Shown one piece after another: positions 42,654 to 51,841 of a DNA stretch of 64,000 nucleotides (the stretch's first letter is position 1; every line of letters begins with the position of its first letter). Below the pieces are notes generated by a model that was given only the letters and a program-made list of their open reading frames with translations, had not been told where the DNA came from and made no database searches. Origin of the DNA: Paenibacillus sp. Soil522. GTDB lineage: Bacteria > Bacillota > Bacilli > Paenibacillales > Paenibacillaceae. The stretch spans positions 55,288 to 119,287 of the forward strand of contig NZ_LMRV01000028.1 in the NCBI RefSeq assembly GCF_001428245.1. Direction: 5' to 3'. A program made the position numbers and the translations under genes.

Positions 42654-42701
42654 AGTTGAATGCCTCCTGAAAAGCTAATATGCGATGTCAATAAATCATT
42701 T

Positions 42702-42745
42702 AATGTACACGCGTACATTATGGCATGAAAACGGTTCACCGTCAA
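42702..42745 (-). promoter_or_regulatory. Promoter, LacI-type operator and cre-like site of the LacI/Gfo/ThuA operon
   Basis: Minus strand: -35 TTGACG (42745-42740), 17-base spacer, -10 CATAAT (42722-42717). Directly overlapping and following the -10 is an 18-bp dyad, AATGTAC-N4-GTACATT (42702-42719), with a central CG-containing core typical of LacI-family operators. The spacer holds TGAAAACGGTTCAC (plus strand, 42725-42738), 12 of 14 matches to cre. Both local repression and CcpA control are plausible. Confidence 0.7.
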
Positions 42746-42786
42746 CAAACGAATCGATGCAATTTTTCTGGAGTTATGATGGCAAC

Positions 42787-42826
42787 AAAAAAACGATCCG
42801 GAACGTTATCGCCACGCTCCGGATCG
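42787..42826 (-). terminator. Terminator after the MurG-like gene
   Basis: Minus strand: CGATCCGGA pairs with TCCGGATCG (42794-42802 and 42818-42826), followed by seven T. Confidence 0.9.
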
Positions 42827-42870
42827 CCTATATGACCTTGCTTTTATTCCGTTTAAGCTTTTAAGTTAAA

Positions 42871-43938
42871 TTACCGCTTGGCAATTTCGTTAATCCAATC
42901 GAAAACGGCGGCCAACGCATTCGCTTCCTCGCTCCTGTTCATCCTGTCGATATACCCTTTGCGGTTTTCGTACAATCGTTCAACGCTCTCCGTCAACGTT
43001 CCCGCAGTCAGCTGCTCCTCGTACAGAACGTCGGCATAGCCTGATTTTTCAAAGGACTGCGCATTCAAAATTTGGTCGCCCCGGCTCTGCTCCTTTGTGA
43101 GCGGTATGAGCAGCATCGGCTTTTTCAAGGAAAGAAACTCAAAGATGGAATTCGAGCCTGCACGGGAAACAACGAGATCCGTCATCGCCAAAACATCAGG
43201 CAGCTGCTCATTCACATATTCAAATTGCTTGTAGCCAGGTACAACGATCGAAGGATCGACTTGGTTTTTACCGCATAAATGCACGATTTGAAATGGCTTC
43301 GCGAGGCTTAATATGGCTTGCCTTACGGTCTGATTGATTTTACGCGCGCCCAAGCTTCCACCCATAATCAGAATAACCGGTTTGCTCTTCGTAAACCCGC
43401 AAAAATCTCTGCCGCGGTCGGCGTTGCCCTGCTTTACTTCCTCGCGTATGACCGCCCCGACATGCCGGCTTTTATCTGCCTTCAGCATGCTTCCCGTTTC
43501 GGGAAAGGTCGTGCACACGCCGGAAGCGAACGGAATCGATATCCGGTTGGCCAGACCCGGCGTTAAATCCGATTCATGAATGAGCAGCGGCACTTTGTTT
43601 AACCATGCGCCAATGACGACCGGTACGGAAACGAAGCCGCCTTTGGAAAAAATAACATTAGGCTTATTCGTCTTAATGAGACGATATGCCTGATAAAGTC
43701 CTTTTACCACCTTGAACGGGTCCTTGAAGTTCTGAATGTCCATGTACCTTCTCAGCTTGCCCGTCGAGATCGGAAAATACTTGACCTGTGGAATCGTCGC
43801 GATAAGCTGCCTTTCAATACCGCTCTCCGACCCGATATATTGGACTGACCAGCCCTCTTCCAAAAATCGCGGGATCAAGGCCATGTTAACGGTAACGTGT
43901 CCGGCTGAGCCTCCCCCGGTGAACATGATTGTTTTCAT
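42871..43938 (-). CDS. murG: MurG-like UDP-GlcNAc : lipid I N-acetylglucosaminyltransferase
   Basis: GT28 glycosyltransferase making lipid II at the cytoplasmic face of the membrane. N-terminal glycine loop [19 protein letters not shown], then [19 protein letters not shown] and [14 protein letters not shown]-terminal donor site [17 protein letters not shown] and [20 protein letters not shown]. 355 residues. It stands alone, not in a dcw cluster, so it is likely the second MurG-like gene that many Bacilli carry; that is inference. A terminator follows at 42787-42826. Confidence 0.9.
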   Translation of the reverse strand: MKTIMFTGGGSAGHVTVNMALIPRFLEEGWSVQYIGSESGIERQLIATIPQVKYFPISTGKLRRYMDIQNFKDPFKVVKGLYQAYRLIKTNKPNVIFSKGGFVSVPVVIGAWLNKVPLLIHESDLTPGLANRISIPFASGVCTTFPETGSMLKADKSRHVGAVIREEVKQGNADRGRDFCGFTKSKPVILIMGGSLGARKINQTVRQAILSLAKPFQIVHLCGKNQVDPSIVVPGYKQFEYVNEQLPDVLAMTDLVVSRAGSNSIFEFLSLKKPMLLIPLTKEQSRGDQILNAQSFEKSGYADVLYEEQLTAGTLTESVERLYENRKGYIDRMNRSEEANALAAVFDWINEIAKR

Positions 43939-44024
43939 GAATGACTAGCCACCTATCATTTTTTATCCATTTATTATACGGGTAAAGATTTGTTTTAGCA
44001 CTGAAATTCATCCAGCCGGAAGCA

Positions 44025-44074
44025 AAAGCATCCCCAGCCGCATGCGCTGCTGCGCGATTGGCTGAGGATGCTTT
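44025..44074 (-). terminator. Terminator after prfC
   Basis: Minus strand: AAAGCATCC-CAGCC pairs with GGCTG-GGATGCTTT (arms 44060-44074 and 44025-44039), followed by TTTTGC. Lies 23 bases past the prfC stop. Confidence 0.85.
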
Positions 44075-44096
44075 CAGCTTGCCTATATCCCTACCC

Positions 44097-45683
44097 TTAA
44101 GGCGCGGTTTCCAGAAACTTAGACGTCGGATTTTTGTCTATTGCCGTACGCATCGCATATTCATTCTCGAACAAGACGACATAATTGCCCTTCTTATCCT
44201 TCACAAGCGTCGTATTAATACGGAATTTGCTAGGGTCGATATTATCGTCGACGATCCAGCGGGCGAACTGGAACTGCATCCGGTGCAGCTGGATTTCTAC
44301 GCCGTATTCCGCTCTCATCCGATGCTCGAATACTTCAAATTGCAAATGGCCGACTACGCCGAGAATGGTTTCGTCGAAGTTGCCTGTAGAATGAAACACC
44401 TGAATGGTGCCCTCCTCCGTAAGCTGGTCGATGCCCTTCTGGTATTGCTTATGCTTCAGCGCGTTTTTAACCGTTACCTTAGAGAAAATTTCCGGTGAGA
44501 ATGTCGGCAGCTCATCGAACACGACTTCGCCGCCTTGCGATAAGGAATCGCCGATTCGGAAAATACCCGGATCAAACAATCCGATTATATCTCCCGGATA
44601 AGCGGTATCTACAATATCGCGGTCCTGCGCTAGAAACTGCTGCGGCTGTGCCAGCTTGATGTCTTTGCCGTTACGCACATGACGGACACTCATGCCTCTT
44701 TCGAATTTACCGGAGCAAATTCGGAGGAACGCGATCCGGTCGCGATGCGCCGGATTCATATTCGCTTGAATCTTGAACACATAACCCGTGAACTTCTCGT
44801 TCGTCGGCTCAACCTTACCTGTTGTGCTGTTGCGCGTAGTTGGCTTTGGCGCAAGCTGCAGGAAGTTTTCGAGAAACGTCTGCACGCCGAAGTTATTGAC
44901 CGCGCTTCCGAAGAACAACGGCGTAAGCTCGCCGGCCTGCACCTTCTCGTAATCAAATGGATCGCCTGCAACATCAAGCAGCTCAAGATCTCCAATCAGC
45001 TGATCGGTCAAATAATCCCCCGCCATTTCACGGATTATCGGATCATTATAGTCGCTGACAGGACGAACCTCAATCGTGGAGTGGTCATTGCCTTGGAACA
45101 GCTCAACCTGCGTCTTCATGCGGTCATAAACGCCGCAAAGCTCGCGTCCCATGCCGATCGGCCAGTTCATTGGCACTGCGCGTATACCAAGTACCCGCTC
45201 CAGCTCCTCCATCAGTTCGAATGGACTTTGCCCTTCACGGTCCAGCTTATTGATAAATGTAAAGATTGGAATGCCGCGCTTGCGGCAAACCTGGAACAGC
45301 TTGATCGTCTGTGCCTCCACACCTTTGGCAACGTCAATAAGCATGACGGCGCTGTCTGCCGCGGTTAGCGTACGATAAGTGTCCTCGCTGAAATCCTGGT
45401 GACCGGGCGTATCGAGAATGTTGACGCGGTGTCCCAAATAATCGAACTGCATGACGCTGGACGTGACCGAGATCCCCCGCTGCTTCTCAATTTCCATCCA
45501 GTCGGATGTTGCGTGACGGCTCGCTTTGCGCGCCTTGACTGACCCTGCAAGCCGAATGGCTCCTCCGAATAGGAGGAGCTTCTCAGTTAGGGTTGTTTTC
45601 CCTGCATCAGGGTGAGATATGATCGCAAACGTACGGCGCTTATCTACTTCCTGTTTAATTTCTTCGTTTAACGATTGGCTCAT
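44097..45683 (-). CDS. prfC: Peptide chain release factor 3
   Basis: Translational GTPase that removes RF1/RF2 after peptide release. G1 motif ISHPDAGKTTLTEKLLLFGG, G2-region RGISVTSSVMQF, G3 DTPGHQDFSEDTYRTL, G4 INKLDREG; RF3-specific C-terminal domains follow (HLQFEVFEHRMRAEYGVEIQ). Length 528 is normal. The start ATG 45683 is preceded by GAAGGGAAGGC. Single gene between zwf and the murG-like gene, with its own terminator. Confidence 0.95.
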   Translation of the reverse strand: MSQSLNEEIKQEVDKRRTFAIISHPDAGKTTLTEKLLLFGGAIRLAGSVKARKASRHATSDWMEIEKQRGISVTSSVMQFDYLGHRVNILDTPGHQDFSEDTYRTLTAADSAVMLIDVAKGVEAQTIKLFQVCRKRGIPIFTFINKLDREGQSPFELMEELERVLGIRAVPMNWPIGMGRELCGVYDRMKTQVELFQGNDHSTIEVRPVSDYNDPIIREMAGDYLTDQLIGDLELLDVAGDPFDYEKVQAGELTPLFFGSAVNNFGVQTFLENFLQLAPKPTTRNSTTGKVEPTNEKFTGYVFKIQANMNPAHRDRIAFLRICSGKFERGMSVRHVRNGKDIKLAQPQQFLAQDRDIVDTAYPGDIIGLFDPGIFRIGDSLSQGGEVVFDELPTFSPEIFSKVTVKNALKHKQYQKGIDQLTEEGTIQVFHSTGNFDETILGVVGHLQFEVFEHRMRAEYGVEIQLHRMQFQFARWIVDDNIDPSKFRINTTLVKDKKGNYVVLFENEYAMRTAIDKNPTSKFLETAP

Positions 45684-45722
45684 GCTTGCCTTCCCTTCAT
45701 TACGTAAGGTATTCGGCAGCGC

Positions 45723-47279
45723 TTATTTCCCGCTGTTCGACACCCAAATGACTTTATCTTCCTCTTGGCCGTTAACCGGCCACCAATGGAAGCCATCCTC
45801 TACCAACAGCTGATTCGCTGCATCCGGACCCCAAGATCCAGCCGGATATAGCTGCAAATCGCTTTTCTCTTCACGCCAAGCCTGTGCGATGCGGTCAACG
45901 AATGCCCATGCCTGGGAAACCTCGTCCCAACGCGTGAAGTACGTGGAATCGCCGCGTGCTGCATCATGAATGAGACGCTCGTAAGCTTCCGGCGTATTCA
46001 AGCCGATTTGGCAGCTTTGACAAAATTCCATCGCTACCGGCTGAACGGAATTGTTCTCGCCCGGCGTTTTTGCATTTACTTTAATATATATGCCCTCAAG
46101 CGGGTTTACGCGAATAACGAGCAGGTTTGGAGCCAAATCATGACGCTGCGCGAACAGAACATTTTGCGGCATCGATTTGAATTCAATGACGACTTCCGTC
46201 GTTTTTACAGGTAGACGTTTGCCCGTTCTAATATAGAAAGGAACGCCTGCCCAGCGGAAATTATCAACGAATACTTTTGCGGCAAAATAGGTTTCGGTCG
46301 TGGAATCCTCATTAACCGAATCCTCTTGGCGATAGCCGGTAAGCTCCTTGCCATGATGATTGCCTTCGCTGTATTGACCGCGGACAACGTTGGAGCGTAC
46401 CTCATCGCTGGAAGTGTAGTTGCGCAGCGAACGAAGCACCTTAACCTTCTCGTCACGAATATCTTCGCCGTGCAAACGGCTAGGCGGCTCCATAGCGATC
46501 ATTGTCAGCATTTGCAGCATATGGTTTTGGCCCATGTCGCGCAATGCGCCCGATTTGTCATAATAACCTCCGCGATCCTCTACGCCAACCGTTTCGGACA
46601 ACGTGATTTGCACGTTCGCTATATGGTTATTATTCCACAGTGGCTCAAAAAAAGCATTAGCAAAACGAATCACTTGAATGTTTTGGACCATTTCTTTGCC
46701 GAGGTAATGGTCAATCCGGTAAATTTCTTCTTCCTTGAACACTTGGTTGATTTGCTCATTCAGCTTCTGAGCCGATGGCAGGTCGTAACCGAAAGGCTTC
46801 TCGATAACGACGCGGTGCCAACCGTTTGACTCCAGCAAGCCGCCGTCGCGCAGGTTGAACGATACCGGTCCGAATAGCGAAGGCGCTAGGGCCAGATAAA
46901 ACAGGCGGTTGCCCGGGATATCAAACTTCGCATCCAATTGCGCCGACAATTTGCTAAGCTCGCGGAAGCCCTCGACATCGTTAATATCAAGCGACATATA
47001 AACGAAATGCTCCGCAAAACGATTCCAAAGTTCGGCATCATCCGCTTTGTAACGACAAAATTCTACAATGGATTCATACAGATCCGAACGGAACTGTTCA
47101 TTTGACCGCGGACGTCTAGCTAGACCGACAACAGCAAAGTTTTCCGAGAGTTTGCCTTCTTTATATAAACTGAACAGGGCTGGAAATAGCTTACGCCGAG
47201 CCAAATCGCCCGTTGCTCCGAACAGGTAATAAACTGCTCCCTCTGCGGAGACGGAATCAAGATTATTTGTATAGGTCAT
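45723..47279 (-). CDS. zwf: Glucose-6-phosphate dehydrogenase
   Basis: First enzyme of the oxidative pentose phosphate path, making NADPH. Cofactor motif YYLFGATGDLARRKLFPALF near the N-terminus; the substrate site RIDHYLGKEMVQNI with the catalytic His; FRWAGVPFYIRTGKRL later. 518 residues from ATG 47279, which has AAGGA 9 bases upstream; ATG 47288 abuts that site and is less likely. Length is normal. Same strand as prfC (39 bases apart), no clear terminator between them. Confidence 0.96.
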   Translation of the reverse strand: MTYTNNLDSVSAEGAVYYLFGATGDLARRKLFPALFSLYKEGKLSENFAVVGLARRPRSNEQFRSDLYESIVEFCRYKADDAELWNRFAEHFVYMSLDINDVEGFRELSKLSAQLDAKFDIPGNRLFYLALAPSLFGPVSFNLRDGGLLESNGWHRVVIEKPFGYDLPSAQKLNEQINQVFKEEEIYRIDHYLGKEMVQNIQVIRFANAFFEPLWNNNHIANVQITLSETVGVEDRGGYYDKSGALRDMGQNHMLQMLTMIAMEPPSRLHGEDIRDEKVKVLRSLRNYTSSDEVRSNVVRGQYSEGNHHGKELTGYRQEDSVNEDSTTETYFAAKVFVDNFRWAGVPFYIRTGKRLPVKTTEVVIEFKSMPQNVLFAQRHDLAPNLLVIRVNPLEGIYIKVNAKTPGENNSVQPVAMEFCQSCQIGLNTPEAYERLIHDAARGDSTYFTRWDEVSQAWAFVDRIAQAWREEKSDLQLYPAGSWGPDAANQLLVEDGFHWWPVNGQEEDKVIWVSNSGK

Positions 47280-47417
47280 TTGCCTCATTCTTTCCTTATG
47301 TATTTTATACAGCTTTACATGATATGTAGTTTAGCATATTCGTCTTTAATTCGCTATTCAACAGGCCATAAAAAATACTGATAAGATCCGTTACTTATTC
47401 TAATCAGGATATGCCAT

Positions 47418-48251
47418 TTAAGGGTTTTCCGCCGTGAAAACGCTGTATTCTCCACTAATTACCGGTATTCCGATCGTCAATTCGGTATTATTGGAGTTTG
47501 TCTCTTTATGCAGCGCAATTTGAATATTCGCGGATTTCCCGTTTTCGACAATAATTGCAGAGCGCAGCATGCGCGTAAAAAACGTTTCGCTGATCGTTCC
47601 GCCGTCCTCATAACGATCAATCGATCCGGCATTTGTCAGCTTCACCATGCGATGGACCGTCTGATCATGTCCTGTATAGCCTTGAACTTTCAAACTGCTG
47701 GTAAACGCCGGGGAAATAAAAGCAATCTGCTCCGAGATGTCAGCAGTCGCTTTAAGCACCACGTTTTTGTTAAGCAGCTGCAAACCGCTTGCCTCAAGTA
47801 AAACCATTAGCTGCTCGCGCGGTCCATCCGATTGGACAAGGCTAACTGAAATACGGCCGCTGTAAGCTGGAACGGCTCCGCTGACCGTTTTCCCCTCATT
47901 TTGCTCAAGCTTATTGATCGCCTTCCCCTGCTCATCCGTAAAAAGCTTCTGTACAAGCTCCTTCATCGCTCCTTCCTTGCCTGTCACATTCCATCTGACC
48001 GTCCACGTCGCTCCCTTCGAGCCGCTTCTCATCAGATCATCGCTCCACAGCCACAGCGCCTGCAAATCGTGCTGAAGCAGCTGTTCTGCCGGCACAGTAT
48101 CCCGCGGCGCCCTGTCCGCCTGCCACATCGCCCATGCTGCGCTTAGCAAAATAACGATCAGCGCAGCAATGACGCCGGCCTTCGTTTGCTTGGCACGCTG
48201 CCTCGCCGATAATCGATGGCTTACTGGCGGTGTCTTTTTCGGAATGTACAT
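47418..48251 (-). CDS. Membrane-anchored protein, possibly YwmB-like (DUF1779)
   Basis: 277 residues. A basic N-terminus (SARQRAKQTK) and one membrane span (AGVIAALIVILLSAAWAMWQ) are followed by an extracellular domain. The C-terminal half (LLEASGLQLLNKNVVLKATA then VQGYTGHDQTVHRMVKLTNA and NTELTIGIPVISGEYSVF) faintly recalls the YwmB/TATA-box-binding-like family, which is linked to peptidoglycan and sporulation genes in Bacillus; this match is from memory and weak. Divergent from the gene at 48361. Ribosome site GGAGTG upstream. Confidence 0.55.
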   Translation of the reverse strand: MYIPKKTPPVSHRLSARQRAKQTKAGVIAALIVILLSAAWAMWQADRAPRDTVPAEQLLQHDLQALWLWSDDLMRSGSKGATWTVRWNVTGKEGAMKELVQKLFTDEQGKAINKLEQNEGKTVSGAVPAYSGRISVSLVQSDGPREQLMVLLEASGLQLLNKNVVLKATADISEQIAFISPAFTSSLKVQGYTGHDQTVHRMVKLTNAGSIDRYEDGGTISETFFTRMLRSAIIVENGKSANIQIALHKETNSNNTELTIGIPVISGEYSVFTAENP

Positions 48252-48360
48252 GATTTTTCACTCCTGTCCTCGCAGAATGGGTAAACATCCATACATGTTA
48301 GCCTGTAGGTGAATACACTGGTTGCAGGAAGATTAATATTTCAGGAGGTATCTTTAGCAA

Positions 48361-48729
48361 ATGGAACCTATTTTTCCGTTAGATGAGGAAGTCGTTAACC
48401 GGTATTGCGGGTATCCGGTATGCGTGGTAATGAATGACGGCAGGCGGCATGTTGGCATACTTAGCTCCTGCGGAGGCGGTAAATTGCTGCTTAACTCAGA
48501 AGCAGGCAGCGTAGAGGCAAATGTGACACAGATACAGCCCAAGGTTTCAAAAAAGAAAAAGGGCGGTAAAGGTAAATCAGAGGGCGCTCATAAGTCAGGG
48601 CAGCCGAATGCGCAAACGCAATCCTACCCTTATGATCCCTACTACTATGGACCAGACCCTTATTATCCGTGGGGTGGAGCGCTGGCACTTGATTTTGCCC
48701 TCGTCGCCTTTCTGTTTCTCTTGCTGTAA
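48361..48729 (+). CDS. Hypothetical protein with a small N-terminal domain and Tyr/Pro-rich linker
   Basis: 122 residues. The N-terminal ~58 residues (VNRYCGYPVCVVMNDGRRHV, then GILSSCGGGKLLLN) look like a small beta-barrel, perhaps Sm-like. Then a lysine-rich run (SKKKKGGKGKSEG), a Y/P/D-rich linker (YPYDPYYYGPDPYYPWGG) and a hydrophobic end (LALDFALVAFLFLLL). The tail would anchor it in a membrane. Such linkers occur in spore coat proteins, but nothing else supports that. AGGAGG lies 12 bases upstream. Function unknown. Confidence 0.6.
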   Translation: MEPIFPLDEEVVNRYCGYPVCVVMNDGRRHVGILSSCGGGKLLLNSEAGSVEANVTQIQPKVSKKKKGGKGKSEGAHKSGQPNAQTQSYPYDPYYYGPDPYYPWGGALALDFALVAFLFLLL

Positions 48730-48734
48730 AAGAC

Positions 48735-48767
48735 AAAGCGGCGAATTTGGCGAAAAGTCGCCGCTTT
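48735..48767 (+). terminator. Terminator after the 122-residue hypothetical gene
   Basis: AAAGCGGCGA pairs with TCGCCGCTTT, then CTCATTTTT. Confidence 0.8.
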
Positions 48768-48867
48768 CTCATTTTTATCAATGCAATGACAGGTTTCGCC
48801 AGCCTTTTTGAACCCGATATAGTATGCTTACGCTGCACTCATCCTTGCGTTCGGAGAGGAGTATCTT

Positions 48868-49563
48868 ATGACCTCATACATAAGCTCCATACGGGGCATT
48901 GAACGAACAAGTTCTTACATGCCGGTACAAGCTGTAAGCCCGTACGCTTATTACCCTTATCGCGATGGCGAGCCTCAGCAGGCTCAAGGGAACGACAATG
49001 ATTGGAACCGCATCTATGTGCAAGCCGCGAACAGCGCGGCAGCCTGGATACAGACTGCTAAGCGGGCTCAAGACGGCATCGACCAGCTAATCTGGAGACT
49101 CAGCGGCCAGTTGAATACCGGCAAGCCCGTAGCTGATAGCCTAAATGACCTTACTAATATGCTCAATCATTGGGAATCGCATTACAAGCAGCATGCCAGC
49201 GAATTAAAGCATGAGCTCTGGAGCAGCATCGAGCTCGCTCTGCTGCATCCAGCCGCTCAGGAGCTCAAGCTGCGCCGCAGTACGCAAAGCGGCAAATGGA
49301 CGCAGAAGGGTGATAATGCTTTTTCAGCTTGGTCAATGCCCTTACTTGCAAATGAAACTCAGCGTTTGAAGCAGCTCATGCTGGGAGCAGATGGTTTGCT
49401 GAATAAGCTTAAACATGCCCTCAAGTACGCCGAGCAGCATAGGGCTGTTGATCTGCTCCAACCACAATTAGCGGCCACCCTGCCGTATGCTGCTTATTAC
49501 AGCTCCACGCAATCCTATTGGCCGCTTCCCTATGTTGGATTGATACTAAATCGTTACTTGTAG
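48868..49563 (+). CDS. Hypothetical helical protein
   Basis: 231 residues, no signal peptide or membrane span. A Tyr/Pro-rich N-terminus (MPVQAVSPYAYYPYRDGE) leads into a helical body (WNRIYVQAANSAAAWIQTAK, then ALLHPAAQELKLRRSTQ) and a Tyr-rich C-terminus. GGAGAGGAG stands upstream of the ATG. Separated from the previous gene by a terminator. The aromatic termini recall spore coat or crust proteins, but I recognise no family. 150 bases downstream begins the end of moeA on the other strand. Confidence 0.6.
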   Translation: MTSYISSIRGIERTSSYMPVQAVSPYAYYPYRDGEPQQAQGNDNDWNRIYVQAANSAAAWIQTAKRAQDGIDQLIWRLSGQLNTGKPVADSLNDLTNMLNHWESHYKQHASELKHELWSSIELALLHPAAQELKLRRSTQSGKWTQKGDNAFSAWSMPLLANETQRLKQLMLGADGLLNKLKHALKYAEQHRAVDLLQPQLAATLPYAAYYSSTQSYWPLPYVGLILNRYL

Positions 49564-49714
49564 TTCTTGCAGATTAAAATATGATGCGCAGCAGCAGTTG
49601 ATTTTGGCTGTGCTCGAGCGTATGCTGCGTATGTTCTATATTCGGCTACCTTGCCGTTATTTCCTGCCATATAAAATCATTTTTTCCAATTCGGTGATAT
49701 CCGAAGAGACTGTG

Positions 49715-51190
49715 CTATGGAATCAAGATGACCTCAATAATCTCTCCCGCTTCAGCTCCTTTTGACCCTGAAGGAATGACGGCTAGCCCTTCGGCATCTG
49801 CGATTGAAGCCATCATGCTTGATTTGGTGAAAGCAAGCGGATCGGCAAGCAGACATCCGTCCGACCGGCTGATCAGGCGTGTGCGTACAAAGCGGTCATG
49901 CGGGCTTGGCTTGTCCACCGCAGTATGCAGCTGCGCCCTTACCGTTCGCGGAAGTGCTTCCTTCACGCCTTGTATCCGCAGCAGCGCTGGCCGAACAAAT
50001 AACTCAAACCCAACGAAGCAAGCTCCCGGATTCCCCGATAAAGCAAACAGCAGCTTTCCCCCTATGACAGCCGCCGACGTCGGACTGCCGGGTCTCATCG
50101 CTACCCGATCAAATAAGACGCGGCTTGCAGCTTCGTCGCTGGCTGTACGAGCCTCATTGCCTTCAGCTGAAGCTCGCGCCGTATTACTAATATGACCGTC
50201 TGGCGGGAAGCTGTTGTCACGGAATAGACGATTCTGTCGATTCGTCTCACTTCCGTTCTTTATCGAGCGGAAAATGTCTGACATCACATCGAAGTCTCCT
50301 ACGGAGACACCGCCGGTCGTGACGATCAGATCGGCGTCTGCCCACGCGCTGGCGAGTGCAGCTGCCACCGCGGCAGGCTCGTCCGGCAGCGAGCCGCAGA
50401 GGACCGGCTCAGCGCCGCTTTGCTCTATCATGGCCGCGACCATACAGCTGTTGCTGTCGCGGATCTGGCCCGGCGCGAGCGGCGCCTCAACCGGCAGCAA
50501 TTCGCTGCCGGTCGCGAATACCGCAACGCGAGGGCGCTTGTGCACCGCCACCTCGGCATAGCCGAAGGTGCCGAGCAGCGCAACATGGCCAGGCCGCACA
50601 AGCGTGCCAGGCACTGCCAAAGCGCTCCCGCGGCGAAACTCCTCGCCTCGGGGCGCAATGTTCTGGCTGGCCGTGCCGGCGCGCTTGATCAGCACCGCCG
50701 GCGAGCCATCAGCCAGCATGGCATCCGCGGTCTGCTCCAGCATCACGACCGCGTCAGCCCCTTCCGGCACAGCCGCGCCTGTCATTATGCGCACGGCAGT
50801 GCCCTTCTGCACGGCCGCAAGGGCGAGTCCGCCCGCCGCGACCGAGTCAATGACGCGCAGCTCCGCCGGCTGCTCCGGCGACGCTCCCGCTATATCCGCC
50901 GCGCGCACAGCATAGCCGTCGAGGCCCGAGCGCGCGAAAGGCGGCCAATCGCTTGACGCCTCTATCGTCTGCGCAAGCCTGCGGCCGCCGCTAGCCCGCA
51001 GCGGCACAAGCTCGCTGCCGAGTCGCAGCCCATCCGCGGCAGCAAGCACCCGCTGCTGCGCTTCTTCAACCTTCACCGCTTTCCGGTTAAACCGGCCAGC
51101 CTGCTCAAGGCCTAACGCTCCGCTGCCGGTATTCCATCCGTTCTCTACTGTCTTCTCCGTTCCGCCACCATTTGCCATCTCCATCATCAT
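49715..51190 (-). CDS. moeA: Molybdopterin molybdenumtransferase MoeA with an insertion
   Basis: Inserts molybdate into adenylylated molybdopterin. Motifs: PPFARSGLDGYAVRAADIAG, RIMTGAAVPEGADAVVMLEQ, VFATGSELLPVE, then VTTGGVSVGDFDVMSD and the C-terminal MRPGSPTSAAVIGGKLLFAL and SGNPGACFVGF. About 47 residues (roughly 310-356, bases 50120-50263) are inserted between DVMSDIF and RVLFDRVAMRPG, where the usual MoeA has a few residues; the insert is polar, less GC-rich than the flanking gene and has no motif. The start ATG 51190 or one of the next two ATGs is fed by GGAGCGGGG. Confidence 0.92.
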   Translation of the reverse strand: MMMEMANGGGTEKTVENGWNTGSGALGLEQAGRFNRKAVKVEEAQQRVLAAADGLRLGSELVPLRASGGRRLAQTIEASSDWPPFARSGLDGYAVRAADIAGASPEQPAELRVIDSVAAGGLALAAVQKGTAVRIMTGAAVPEGADAVVMLEQTADAMLADGSPAVLIKRAGTASQNIAPRGEEFRRGSALAVPGTLVRPGHVALLGTFGYAEVAVHKRPRVAVFATGSELLPVEAPLAPGQIRDSNSCMVAAMIEQSGAEPVLCGSLPDEPAAVAAALASAWADADLIVTTGGVSVGDFDVMSDIFRSIKNGSETNRQNRLFRDNSFPPDGHISNTARASAEGNEARTASDEAASRVLFDRVAMRPGSPTSAAVIGGKLLFALSGNPGACFVGFELFVRPALLRIQGVKEALPRTVRAQLHTAVDKPSPHDRFVRTRLISRSDGCLLADPLAFTKSSMMASIADAEGLAVIPSGSKGAEAGEIIEVILIP

Positions 51191-51304
51191 CCCCGCTCCT
51201 ATAGCCGCCAGCTGATCTGATCCAGCAGCTTATTCAGCATCTATTTTACAATGTATGTTAAACTATTGGCAATTACGGTCATCTAAACGAAGAAGGAGAA
51301 CCCT

Positions 51305-51829
51305 ATGCAGCCACTAGCATCACACACACCGCTTATTGTCCAAATCGTCGGATACAAAAACACCGGCAAAACCACATTGGTTTGCCGGCTAACGGAGCGC
51401 TTTAAACAAGCGGGATATAAGGTTGGTACGATTAAGCGCGATGCGCATGATTTTCAGATCGATCATCCCGGCACCGATACGTGGAAGCATCAAGCCGCCG
51501 GAGCGGATATAACAGCTATTACATCCTCGAAGCGCACTGCGATCATGAAAGCAAACTTCGAATCACTCGAGCAGCTCATTGCGCAAATGTCCGAAGCGGA
51601 TGTTATTCTGGTCGAAGGATTCAAGGATGCAGCTTATCCAAAAATAATTACGATTCGCTCCGCCTTAGACTGCGAGCTATTACAGCAGCTAAAAAATCCG
51701 CTCGCCGCCGCCGTTTGGACGGAAGCAGCCTCCGCAGCTGCAGCAAGCTCAGCTGTACCCGTATTCGATATTAATCAAATTGACCAGCTGTTCCAAACGG
51801 CATTATCACTAATTAATGTAAATCTATAA
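51305..51829 (+). CDS. mobB: Molybdopterin-guanine dinucleotide biosynthesis protein MobB
   Basis: 174-residue GTP-binding protein. Walker A VQIVGYKNTGKTTLVCRLTE at the N-terminus; DTWKHQAAGADITAITSSKR and VILVEGFKDAAYPKI are family motifs. Helps attach GMP to molybdopterin with MobA. It is divergent from moeA, with a 114-base gap that should hold both promoters. mobA, moaA and other cofactor genes are not in the window. AAGGAGAACC precedes the ATG. Confidence 0.93.
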   Translation: MQPLASHTPLIVQIVGYKNTGKTTLVCRLTERFKQAGYKVGTIKRDAHDFQIDHPGTDTWKHQAAGADITAITSSKRTAIMKANFESLEQLIAQMSEADVILVEGFKDAAYPKIITIRSALDCELLQQLKNPLAAAVWTEAASAAAASSAVPVFDINQIDQLFQTALSLINVNL

Positions 51830-51841
51830 GTATATTTTCCT

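Noticed and set aside
44679..45368. A 229-codon open frame on the plus strand
   Set aside because: Lies wholly antisense to prfC, whose motifs are unambiguous; no ribosome site or family resemblance.
50420..50956. Several long overlapping frames on both strands inside moeA
   Set aside because: Caused by the high GC content of that part of moeA, which leaves few chance stop codons.
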